Translations under genes and position numbers: made by a program
Shown: positions 1-5,482 of the stretch, piece after piece
Layout of the letters: every line of letters begins with the position of its first letter
Position numbering within the stretch: position 1 is the first letter of the stretch
Source: Planctomycetota bacterium
GTDB lineage: Bacteria > Planctomycetota > Phycisphaerae > Sedimentisphaerales > Anaerobacaceae
Direction: 5' to 3'
Length of the DNA: 6,051 nucleotides
Assembly (NCBI GenBank): GCA_022567055.1
Contig: JADFHU010000377.1
Span: 1-6,051, forward strand
The notes under the pieces: generated by a model
Databases searched by the model: none
Told to the model about the DNA's origin: nothing
What the model saw: only the letters and a program-made list of their open reading frames with translations

Positions 1-97
1 CCTTTAGGGCCTGCTCGACGACACGGGTGATGTTATCTTGCTCGTTGTAGCAGGGAAAAAAGAGGGTGATTGAGATATTCCTGTCCGCCTCTTTCAT
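1..97 (-). CDS. Family 2 glycosyltransferase, N-terminal fragment (cut by window edge)
   Basis: Only the first 32 codons are inside the window. They begin ATG AAA GAG and encode a short charged leader followed by a hydrophobic beta strand and the motif FFPCYNEQDNI (about residues 13-23). This is the classic start of a GT-A fold family 2 glycosyltransferase, where the P-x-YNE segment begins the nucleotide-sugar binding site. The lack of a signal peptide or N-terminal membrane segment fits a cytoplasmic catalytic domain, as in dolichyl/polyprenyl-phosphate mannose or glucose synthases, but donor and acceptor cannot be told from this piece. The start codon lies 16 nt after the stop of the upstream membrane protein, with an AGGGAG ribosome site just before it, so the gene is probably co-transcribed. 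Family assignment is fairly firm; the polyprenyl-phosphate role is inferred from the GT-C-like neighbour. Confidence 0.85.
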   Translation of the reverse strand, partial: MKEADRNISITLFFPCYNEQDNITRVVEQALK

Positions 98-100
98 GGT

Positions 101-106
101 CTCCCT
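101..106 (-). promoter_or_regulatory. Ribosome binding site of the GT2 gene
   Basis: On the minus strand AGGGAG precedes the ATG at 97-95 by 3 nt. It sits in the 16-nt gap after the TAA stop (114-116) of the membrane-protein gene and supports this ATG as the GT2 start. The spacing is short. Confidence 0.6.
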
Positions 107-113
107 GGCGGCC

Positions 114-3100
114 TTACCATCTCGTTCGGGCCCCCTGCCAGTCACGTTCCACAGAGATCTCCTTGGCTCGCTGGGTATACTTGGCCGCCTCAACCGTGTT
201 TTTCCTTTGCTTGGCCAAGCGGGCGAGAAAGCCACATGACATCCTCGCAGCCTCCAGGCGGCCCCGATAGCCATCCTGTTTGATAAAGACGTCCTTCTGC
301 GCGTCGAAGTCGTCCACGATCTGCTGGCAGAAGGTCGTCACCTCGGTATGTAGCGGGGTGAATTGCGCGGCGAGACCGAGCACTTCGATCACGGGCGCGG
401 GCGTCGGATTCAACTCGTAGGCCTTGATCAGGTAGTCTAGCCCCTTCTTCTTGGCACCCTCACTACGGTCGTATATCAGATGGAAGCGCCCCAGGTTGAG
501 CGATTGGGTAAACTCGTCGGGATAGACCGTCTGGCCCGTACCAATTCCGCTAAACAGGGCCTTTCCTTTTTCTGTCGTGGCATCCACAAAGAGCTTCTGC
601 TTGTTGTTGATGAAGACGATGGGCCATTCCCTGTTGTGCTCCAAGGCCCGGCAGAAGGGGCGGTCAAACTGTCCCTGCGGCACCAATGCCACCCAGACAC
701 CACGGTTTCGCAGCACTTGCGAAATCCACTCACCCATCTCGGGATAGAAATCCTTAAGATTAGGCTTCTTTTTCAGCAGACCGCGCTCGTAGCGCCGCAA
801 TTCGAGCTGAAATCTGGCCATCTCAGGACCGCCCCCCCAAATCTGATGCCACTGATCGAAGGCTTTGCGATCGTAAGCAGCCTGGGCCCGGCCATCCATG
901 AAGAGCTGCAAGGGCGTCTTCCCCGTGTTCGGGTCGGCATCTTGGCCCCAGCCGATGAATCCCCCCTCGGTCCAGTAGTTCATCATCCTACCGCTCACTT
1001 TGTTCTGGCGGATGAACTTGCAGGCATTGAAGGGCTTGTAGAACGAGGCCGTCATGCGCATAAACACCGAGCTATAGTGGGGATCCGGGGGCCAGGCATT
1101 GAGATAGACTTGTTTAAATTTGTAGCCAAGACACAGACCGAAACCAAAGACATTCAAAGCCACAACAGTGAACAATACGAGAGGAAGGGGTGGGGATAAC
1201 AAGGCGCCCCTTAATCCGGGTGGCGGTCTGAAATTGGACCCAGAAACATCGCCGGAGCCGCTGGAAAGGAACCCCAGCAGCAGAAAAACCGAGAACAGAA
1301 TGAAGAAAGAGAGGGCATAGAAATACGCGCGAAAGCTGTGAAAATCTTCCACCTTCCCCATGAGTTCATAAACCGGGTGAGCGATGCCCAAAGATCCAAT
1401 TCCATGTTGAGCGATACCCAAGGCCAAATACCCAATTCCATAGAGAATGGGCAGCACAGCAATGAAAGCGGCAAACCACCACGTGAGGGTACCGTCACCA
1501 TCAGCCTCGGCGGGCCTTAACTTGGTGTGATCATGAGAGCGCAGTGCACTCAATCCCATCATGACTTGCTGAATCAGCAAGAATACGAAGGGACAGGCCG
1601 CGAAACCGGCAATGGGGATGAACCGGCGCGAGCGCATGGCCATGTAGATGGTCAAGGCGGCAATAACAGCCGCCGCCAGATCAAATCTAGGCCACTCATG
1701 AGTTGGTAACTGTGGTTTTTTCCTCCGCTTGATGGTTTTCGGTTGGTTAAGACGACTCACCAAAACATGAACGCCATGCCACGCGAAAACAGCCAACACC
1801 GCCATCACAACGAGCACGAAAAAGGGTTCAGCCGTGCCCACTGGATTGGTCCACTGAAAGGCGGGATGCCATTCATGCACCTGGCGCCATCGTTCCGCAT
1901 GTTCGCTAACACTGATCTCTAGTGTGTGAGTGATATTCGTCAGATGGAATGGACTGAGAATGACCATGGCTACAAAACTAACGACGCCTGCCGCAATGAC
2001 TTGCCCAATCTCCTTGAGCTTTAACACCACCAATCTGTCCTTGAAAAATGAAACGAGCACACCCAAGTACACGAAGAGCGCATACAATCCCAGGAACTGA
2101 CAGCGGGCTTTAAAGAGGTGCTTTTGTACGGCCGTCAGTTGATTGGCATTCAAGACTTGCGGAATGCGCGGAAAAAACTGAGAGAGTAGCACAAAGAAAA
2201 CAAGCACTGTCGCGACCAGAAGATAGGCGTAGAGCGCGCTGACTTTAACCCTGGGTACCGCCGCCAAGACGATGCCAATCGCACAGAGGACCAGCAGGAA
2301 TTGCACAGTGCTTGATGAAGCAGCCGGCATCTCCCCCAAAAGTGGATGCTCAATTAGCTTTCCACTCAGTATAAGCAGGACCAGCCATCCCAAGGAAGCA
2401 TGAAGCGGCAAGGACCAGCGTCCGGGCAGAGCTGCCAGAACATGCTGCCCAATAAAGGGCATGAGCATGATAAAAACATAAATATAGCCACCATGCAGGT
2501 TGCACCAAAAAGCAGCGAGGGGAACGATTAGCCAAATATAGAGCACATTCCTATGGGTGGTCAGTATGAGGAGGAGTATAAATGCCGCGACAAGCAGATT
2601 TGAGAATCCCGCCGGACGCACATCCAAGAAAGATCGTCCTATGAAGAGGGCAAAGCAGGCGGACATAGCCGCTATGAAGGGATAAAGACCCAGTTCCCGC
2701 CCGATGCGATAGATGCAAAACACAGTCAATAGGTAGATCGCGAACTTCCAGTAGACTAAGGCGTTGAAAAAGGGTTCTTCTTCTGAGCCCAAGCCGGTTG
2801 TCACGGCGTAAAAAAACACGTGGGTGAGCCAGTTTTGATTGATCCACCCCGTGGGATGCCAGTACTGGACGGTCTCCAAATCGAATTTAGGAAGAAGAAT
2901 ACGTGCGATCCAGGGGACATCGGCCTTAACGGCCTCAGCATCGAGTCCAAGCTGTGCAGCATCGACATCGACCATGAGCTTGGCCCAGGTGGGCCAAGCC
3001 TGTATCTCCGCAAGTGTCGGGCCCGCTGCATGGGAGTTGGCGCTGAAGGGTTCAATCGTATCCACGCCGTGATTCAAGAAATGCCGACCACAGGCCATAG

Positions 3101-3269
3101 CCACCCAGGTGTCCCCCGCTGCCACCATGCGCGTACAGGCGTAAAAAGTCATGAATATCATCCCCAGCCAGGAGACGATTTTCAAGTAACGCAGTAGGAC
3201 CGCTTTTTGCCTGTCATCAGCGCCCAACGGTGGGGCAGTATCTTGTTGATTGCCTACTGACTTAGCCAT
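114..3269 (-). CDS. Large polytopic membrane protein, GT-C glycosyltransferase-like, with TPR-like C-terminus
   Basis: This gene encodes 1051 residues. A short hydrophilic N-terminus leads into a first membrane helix (about 29-50). It is followed by GDTW at 52-55 within a stretch ending in EPFSAN, resembling the D-T-W...G...DPFS loop seen after the first helix in many GT-C-like bacterial membrane proteins. A second loop carries HPTGWINQNWLTH (138-150), and NLHGG lies at 257-261. Roughly 15-17 hydrophobic helices are visible between 29 and 717. A soluble domain follows with NYWTEGGFIGW (764-774) and FMDGRAQAAYD (790-800), a pattern also typical of this family. Residues about 925-1045 are helical and TPR-like. 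The start overlaps the aminotransferase end by 16 nt and has only a weak ribosome site, suggesting translational coupling. Acting as a glycosyltransferase on a lipid-linked sugar is inference; no activity is proven for this family type as I know it. Confidence 0.85.
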   Translation of the reverse strand: MAKSVGNQQDTAPPLGADDRQKAVLLRYLKIVSWLGMIFMTFYACTRMVAAGDTWVAMACGRHFLNHGVDTIEPFSANSHAAGPTLAEIQAWPTWAKLMVDVDAAQLGLDAEAVKADVPWIARILLPKFDLETVQYWHPTGWINQNWLTHVFFYAVTTGLGSEEEPFFNALVYWKFAIYLLTVFCIYRIGRELGLYPFIAAMSACFALFIGRSFLDVRPAGFSNLLVAAFILLLILTTHRNVLYIWLIVPLAAFWCNLHGGYIYVFIMLMPFIGQHVLAALPGRWSLPLHASLGWLVLLILSGKLIEHPLLGEMPAASSSTVQFLLVLCAIGIVLAAVPRVKVSALYAYLLVATVLVFFVLLSQFFPRIPQVLNANQLTAVQKHLFKARCQFLGLYALFVYLGVLVSFFKDRLVVLKLKEIGQVIAAGVVSFVAMVILSPFHLTNITHTLEISVSEHAERWRQVHEWHPAFQWTNPVGTAEPFFVLVVMAVLAVFAWHGVHVLVSRLNQPKTIKRRKKPQLPTHEWPRFDLAAAVIAALTIYMAMRSRRFIPIAGFAACPFVFLLIQQVMMGLSALRSHDHTKLRPAEADGDGTLTWWFAAFIAVLPILYGIGYLALGIAQHGIGSLGIAHPVYELMGKVEDFHSFRAYFYALSFFILFSVFLLLGFLSSGSGDVSGSNFRPPPGLRGALLSPPLPLVLFTVVALNVFGFGLCLGYKFKQVYLNAWPPDPHYSSVFMRMTASFYKPFNACKFIRQNKVSGRMMNYWTEGGFIGWGQDADPNTGKTPLQLFMDGRAQAAYDRKAFDQWHQIWGGGPEMARFQLELRRYERGLLKKKPNLKDFYPEMGEWISQVLRNRGVWVALVPQGQFDRPFCRALEHNREWPIVFINNKQKLFVDATTEKGKALFSGIGTGQTVYPDEFTQSLNLGRFHLIYDRSEGAKKKGLDYLIKAYELNPTPAPVIEVLGLAAQFTPLHTEVTTFCQQIVDDFDAQKDVFIKQDGYRGRLEAARMSCGFLARLAKQRKNTVEAAKYTQRAKEISVERDWQGARTRW

Positions 3270-4444
3270 GCTTCGAGTCTATCCAGTCCCTTGGTGATCT
3301 GCTCCAGTGAACAGGCGAAGCTCAGACGTACATTGTTGTCACAGCCAAAGGCCACGCCGGGCACAACGGCCACGTTCCTCTGTTCGAGTAGCGCCTGGGC
3401 GAAATCCATGCTCCCTTTGATCTGGGCATCGCCGATCGTTCGGCCGAAGTGGGCCGACACGTCCGGAAAACAGTAGAAAGCGCCCGTGGGCTGCGCACAT
3501 CGCACACCGTCGATGCTGTTAAGACGGTCTGCCATGATCTTTGCACGTTTTTCGAATTCGGCGCGCATGATCTCAATCGCATCGTTGGATTCCGGGCCGA
3601 GAGCGACCACCGCGGCATACTGGACGAAGGTGACGGCATTGGAGGTCATGGGGGACTGTATCCGCCCCATGGCCTTAATCACATCCAGGGGCCCCGCCGC
3701 AAAACCAAGCCGCCACCCGGTCATAGAAAATGCCTTGCTGAGACCGTTCAGCGTCAAGGTGCGCTGATAGGCATCCTCGCTTAATGCCGCAAAACTGACA
3801 AATTGCGTATCCCCGTAGATGAGCTTTTCATACATCTCGTCGGACATGACGTAGATGTCGGTCCCTTCTAGCACTTTGGCCAGGGCCGCGAGTTGAGCGG
3901 GACTATAGGTGAACCCGCCCGGGTTACTCGGCGAGTTGAGCACCAACATCACCGTCTTGTCCGTGATCGCTGCCTCGAGTAGCTCGGGCGTCAGACAATA
4001 GCCACTGCTTTGATCCGTTTCGACGATCTTGTTAACGCCCCCGGCCAAAGTGACCGTCTCCGGATAGGTGACCCAGTACGGTGTGGGGATGATGACCTCG
4101 TCACCCGGATCCAGGACCGCTTGCATCGCCTCGTAGACGGAATGCTTACCCCCCACATTGACGATTACCTGGTCAGGCGAATAGTCCAGACCGTTGTCTC
4201 GCTTTAGCTTGTCAGCAATGGCCTTTCGCAGTTCGGGAATGCCGGCCACGGCGGTGTACTTGGTCTGTCCGGCCTTGAGGGCCTCGATCGCGGCATCTTT
4301 GATGTATTGCGGCGTGTCGAAATCAGGTTCGCCCGCTCCAAAACCAACGACATCCACACCTTGCGCTTTCAATTCCTTGGCCCGAGCGGTCACCGCAATC
4401 GTCATGGATGGAGGGACACTCTCGGCTCTCTGGCTGATCTTCAT
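3254..4444 (-). CDS. aspC: PLP-dependent class I aminotransferase (aspartate/prephenate aminotransferase type, subgroup Ib)
   Basis: The 396-residue protein has the full set of class I aminotransferase marks. GAGEPDFDTP lies near residues 36-45, GGK at 98-100 (phosphate-loop region), PYW at 122-124 (ring stacking), NSPSNPGG at 170-177 (N174 region contacting PLP), SDEMY at 201-205 (D202, Y205), SKAFSMTGWR at 236-245 (K237 the Schiff-base lysine, R245 phosphate binding) and NVRLS with R373 for the substrate alpha-carboxylate. The order, length and the opening SQRAESVPPS resemble Thermus-type subgroup Ib enzymes, which transfer amino groups between aspartate and 2-oxoglutarate; some also use prephenate. 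Cytoplasmic. An ATG eight codons earlier (4468) is open, but it lacks a ribosome site and lies at the edge of a repeat. The ATG at 4444 has GAGG 9 nt upstream and matches the family N-terminus. First gene of the apparent operon. The symbol is a family label; aspartate versus prephenate preference is not resolved. Confidence 0.93.
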   Translation of the reverse strand: MKISQRAESVPPSMTIAVTARAKELKAQGVDVVGFGAGEPDFDTPQYIKDAAIEALKAGQTKYTAVAGIPELRKAIADKLKRDNGLDYSPDQVIVNVGGKHSVYEAMQAVLDPGDEVIIPTPYWVTYPETVTLAGGVNKIVETDQSSGYCLTPELLEAAITDKTVMLVLNSPSNPGGFTYSPAQLAALAKVLEGTDIYVMSDEMYEKLIYGDTQFVSFAALSEDAYQRTLTLNGLSKAFSMTGWRLGFAAGPLDVIKAMGRIQSPMTSNAVTFVQYAAVVALGPESNDAIEIMRAEFEKRAKIMADRLNSIDGVRCAQPTGAFYCFPDVSAHFGRTIGDAQIKGSMDFAQALLEQRNVAVVPGVAFGCDNNVRLSFACSLEQITKGLDRLEAWLSQ

Positions 4445-4453
4445 CTCGTTCTG

Positions 4454-4457
4454 CCTC
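4454..4457 (-). promoter_or_regulatory. Ribosome binding site deciding the aminotransferase start
   Basis: GAGG on the minus strand, separated from the ATG at 4444-4442 by 9 nt. The alternative upstream ATG (4468-4466) has no purine-rich site before it, so this element favours the 396-residue protein over the 404-residue reading. Confidence 0.55.
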
Positions 4458-4472
4458 GTCAAAACCATATTG

Positions 4473-4696
4473 GGCTGTGTCGGAAAACTCGATCTGGCTT
4501 CGAGCGGCCCTTTTTCTTGAATCGTTTTATCTGCTGCTGTCGCAGCAACTGTCGGATCAAGGCAGCCGCTGTTGTCCGCCTGGCTGCATCCGGCTGCATC
4601 GACGATGAAACCAATATCGCCTGCTTCGCCGTCTTTACCAGGCGAAAAAACTGCTCGCTCTCGGGCCGACGAGCAAGTTTTCCGACAAAGCCTAGG
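4473..4696 (+). repeat. Dispersed repeat, copy A (with extra 60-nt segment)
   Basis: Positions 4473-4513 match 5311-5351 at 38 of 41 bases, and 4574-4696 match 5352-5474 at 108 of 123 bases, without any gap inside either block. Between the blocks copy A carries 60 nt (4514-4573) absent from copy B. Both copies have the same orientation. The left end lies 28 nt from the aminotransferase start codon. The minus strand is open across the repeat (82 codons from an ATG at 4707 to a stop at 4459), but substitutions against copy B fall evenly on the three codon positions, which argues against protein coding. The repeat is not recognised as a named element. Confidence 0.85.
4514..4573. other. 60-nt segment present only in repeat copy A, with small hairpin
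   Basis: This segment interrupts the otherwise collinear alignment of the two repeat copies. It contains a perfect 6-bp inverted repeat with a 4-base loop: TGCTGC at 4532-4537 and GCAGCA at 4542-4547. Its length is a multiple of three, so open frames through copy A are unaffected. Whether it was gained by copy A or lost by copy B cannot be told from two copies. Confidence 0.7.
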
Positions 4697-4952
4697 ACCA
4701 CATCCATCGCGGTACCTGAAATCCGTGAACTATCAACCTTAGGGATCGGCAAGAAATAAGGTGGACAATTTGGGGTCCAAGTGTTCCCCATATTGGGTCG
4801 CGCCCGATTGAGCGACACCACAGGCGTAGCTGTTCTACGTCGCGGATGTCACGATCGAGAAGCGATCAAAGATGGGGTGCAATTGGGCATTCAAAAGTCC
4901 AAGTTATTTCGTACCGGTCCCTTAGGTACTCACTCCTCTTTCAAGGTGGTCT

Positions 4953-4968
4953 GCACGCAACGGCGTGC
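4953..4968. other. Small perfect hairpin next to the leftward promoter candidate
   Basis: GCACGC (4953-4958) and GCGTGC (4963-4968) form a perfect 6-bp stem with the 4-base loop AACG. It lies 1 nt past the -10 of the leftward promoter candidate, so it would occupy the first transcribed bases of such an RNA. No T-run follows on either strand, so it is not an intrinsic terminator. Chance occurrence is possible. Confidence 0.35.
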
Positions 4969-4969
4969 C

Positions 4970-4998
4970 ATTAGAGTCAAATCGACAGGTCGGGTCAA
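4970..4998 (-). promoter_or_regulatory. Candidate sigma70-type promoter for the aminotransferase operon
   Basis: Reading the minus strand, TTGACC (4998-4993) matches the -35 consensus at 5 of 6 bases. After a 17-nt spacer, TCTAAT (4975-4970) matches the -10 consensus at 5 of 6. Transcription would start near 4963, giving a leader of about 520 nt that passes through repeat copy A before the aminotransferase ATG. I found no better promoter closer to the gene by eye. Consensus match only; not demonstrated. Confidence 0.38.
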
Positions 4999-5022
4999 GC
5001 AAATAGATCGGGTGGAGAGGGG

Positions 5023-5054
5023 GTCGGTGGGTCGGGGGGTCTGTGGGTCGGTAA
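5023..5054 (+). repeat. Period-8 G-rich tandem array (four units), potential G-quadruplex
   Basis: Four consecutive octamers read GTCGGTGG, GTCGGGGG, GTCTGTGG and GTCGGTAA, each starting with GTC. With the preceding guanines the plus strand has four G-runs of at least three (5019-5023, 5029-5031, 5034-5039, 5045-5047) separated by loops of 5, 2 and 5 nt, which fits the standard intramolecular G-quadruplex pattern. It lies between the two promoter candidates. Confidence 0.7.
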
Positions 5055-5086
5055 TCGACACCGCCAATTGCCTAATCAACTGCTAC

Positions 5087-5168
5087 GTTTACGATTTAAA
5101 GACAACAATCGGGAACGTGGGCCGGAAATGAACCAGGCCGGATTCACGATGCTTCAGAAGTCGTAAAC
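5087..5168. repeat. Inverted pair of TTTACGA-containing motifs
   Basis: GTTTACGATTT at 5087-5097 and the reverse complement of 5158-5168 (GTTTACGACTT) agree at 10 of 11 bases, with 60 nt between them. The left motif is preceded by the related string CTACG. This resembles a decayed heptamer repeat in two opposing orientations, parallel to the GGTTC array next to it. The match is short and could be partly chance. Confidence 0.4.
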
Positions 5169-5190
5169 CACATACCGAATTAGAGTTTTT

Positions 5191-5266
5191 GGTTCAGGGT
5201 TCCCGGTTCGAAGCCTTGAATCAGTTTTTCCTTCAACCGTGAACCGTGAACTTGGAACCTTGAACC
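5191..5266. repeat. Bidirectional GGTTC heptamer array forming a long imperfect hairpin
   Basis: The left half (5191-5211) is three heptamers: GGTTCAG, GGTTCCC, GGTTCGA. The right half (5232-5266) is five heptamers in the opposite orientation: TTCAACC, GTGAACC, GTGAACT, TGGAACC, TTGAACC. The outer parts pair: 5191-5209 with 5248-5266 gives 16 Watson-Crick pairs, two G-T/G-U wobbles and one mismatch across 19 positions, with a 38-nt loop. No T-run lies downstream on either strand, so it is not a canonical terminator. Confidence 0.75.
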
Positions 5267-5285
5267 ATGCCGGCCTTTGCCTACA

Positions 5286-5314
5286 TTGACATGTCTCCTA
5301 TCCACTGATAGGCT
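5286..5314 (+). promoter_or_regulatory. Candidate sigma70-type promoter for the lipoprotein gene
   Basis: TTGACA at 5286-5291 is a perfect -35 hexamer. With a 17-nt spacer, TAGGCT at 5309-5314 keeps the T, A and final T of the -10 consensus (3 of 6 bases). Transcription would start near 5321, about 160 nt before the lipoprotein ATG, so almost all of repeat copy B would be 5' untranslated leader. The weak -10 keeps confidence low. Confidence 0.33.
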
Positions 5315-5474
5315 CTGTCTGAAATCTCGATCTGGCTTCGAGCGGCCCTTTGTCCGCCTGGCTGCATCCGGCTGTATCGACGATAAAACCAACATCGCCT
5401 GCTTCGCCGTCTTTGCCAGACGAACAAATCGCTCGCTCTCGGGCCGACGACGGAGTTTTCAGAAAGAGCCTGGG
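5311..5474 (+). repeat. Dispersed repeat, copy B (shorter)
   Basis: This copy aligns over its whole 164 nt with copy A at 146 identical bases (about 89%), lacking only the 60-nt segment. It ends 8 nt before the lipoprotein ATG. In the minus-strand frame that is open in copy A, copy B has TGA where copy A has GGA, so that reading is broken here. The plus-strand frame is open in both copies but shows no codon-position bias. It may act as a leader or regulatory sequence of the lipoprotein gene, which is speculation from position alone. Confidence 0.85.
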
Positions 5475-5482
5475 CTAGCGGT

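Larger units (their letters stand above)
4445..5482. other. Repeat-rich divergent intergenic region without a convincing protein gene
   Basis: This kilobase separates the leftward aminotransferase operon from the rightward lipoprotein gene. Several open frames of 70-150 codons cross it on both strands, but none has a good ribosome site, a recognisable domain or codon-position bias between the two repeat copies. It contains two copies of a dispersed repeat, a period-8 G-rich array, inverted TTTACGA motifs, a bidirectional GGTTC heptamer array, small hairpins (4823-4841 and 4953-4968) and two promoter candidates. The stretch 4697-4950 shows nothing beyond the hairpin at 4823-4841, which has a 5-bp core CGTAG/CTACG. 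Confidence 0.7.

Noticed and set aside
480..1199. 239-codon plus-strand frame antisense to the membrane-protein gene
   Set aside because: It is fully contained opposite a clearly coding gene with strong family motifs; it is typical of an antisense shadow frame in GC-rich DNA.
2820..3197. 125-codon plus-strand frame antisense to the N-terminal part of the membrane-protein gene
   Set aside because: It lies opposite the recognisable GDTW and NQNWLTH region and has no features of its own.
4459..4707. Minus-strand open frame of 82 codons inside repeat A, ending 14 nt before the aminotransferase start
   Set aside because: It has an AGGT at plausible spacing and a basic helical product, but substitutions against copy B are spread evenly over codon positions and copy B has an in-frame TGA. 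It is treated as a repeat, not a gene; a wider family alignment could change this.
4459..4821. 120-codon leftward frame from a GTG, extending the 82-codon reading
   Set aside because: No ribosome site precedes the GTG at 4821 or the ATG at 4791, and the added N-terminus resembles no family I know.
4781..5131. 116-codon plus-strand frame between the repeat copies
   Set aside because: No ribosome site, no recognisable domain, and it reads through the G-rich octamer array.
5191..5266. Intrinsic terminator
   Set aside because: The stem is long, but neither strand has a T-run after it: the minus strand continues AAAAAC and the plus strand continues ATGCCGG.
5019..5266. CRISPR array
   Set aside because: The units are 7-8 nt, contiguous and without spacers, and no cas gene is nearby.
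4473..5474. Composite transposon bounded by the two repeats
   Set aside because: There is no transposase gene between or inside the copies, and no terminal inverted repeats or target duplications are visible at the outer edges.
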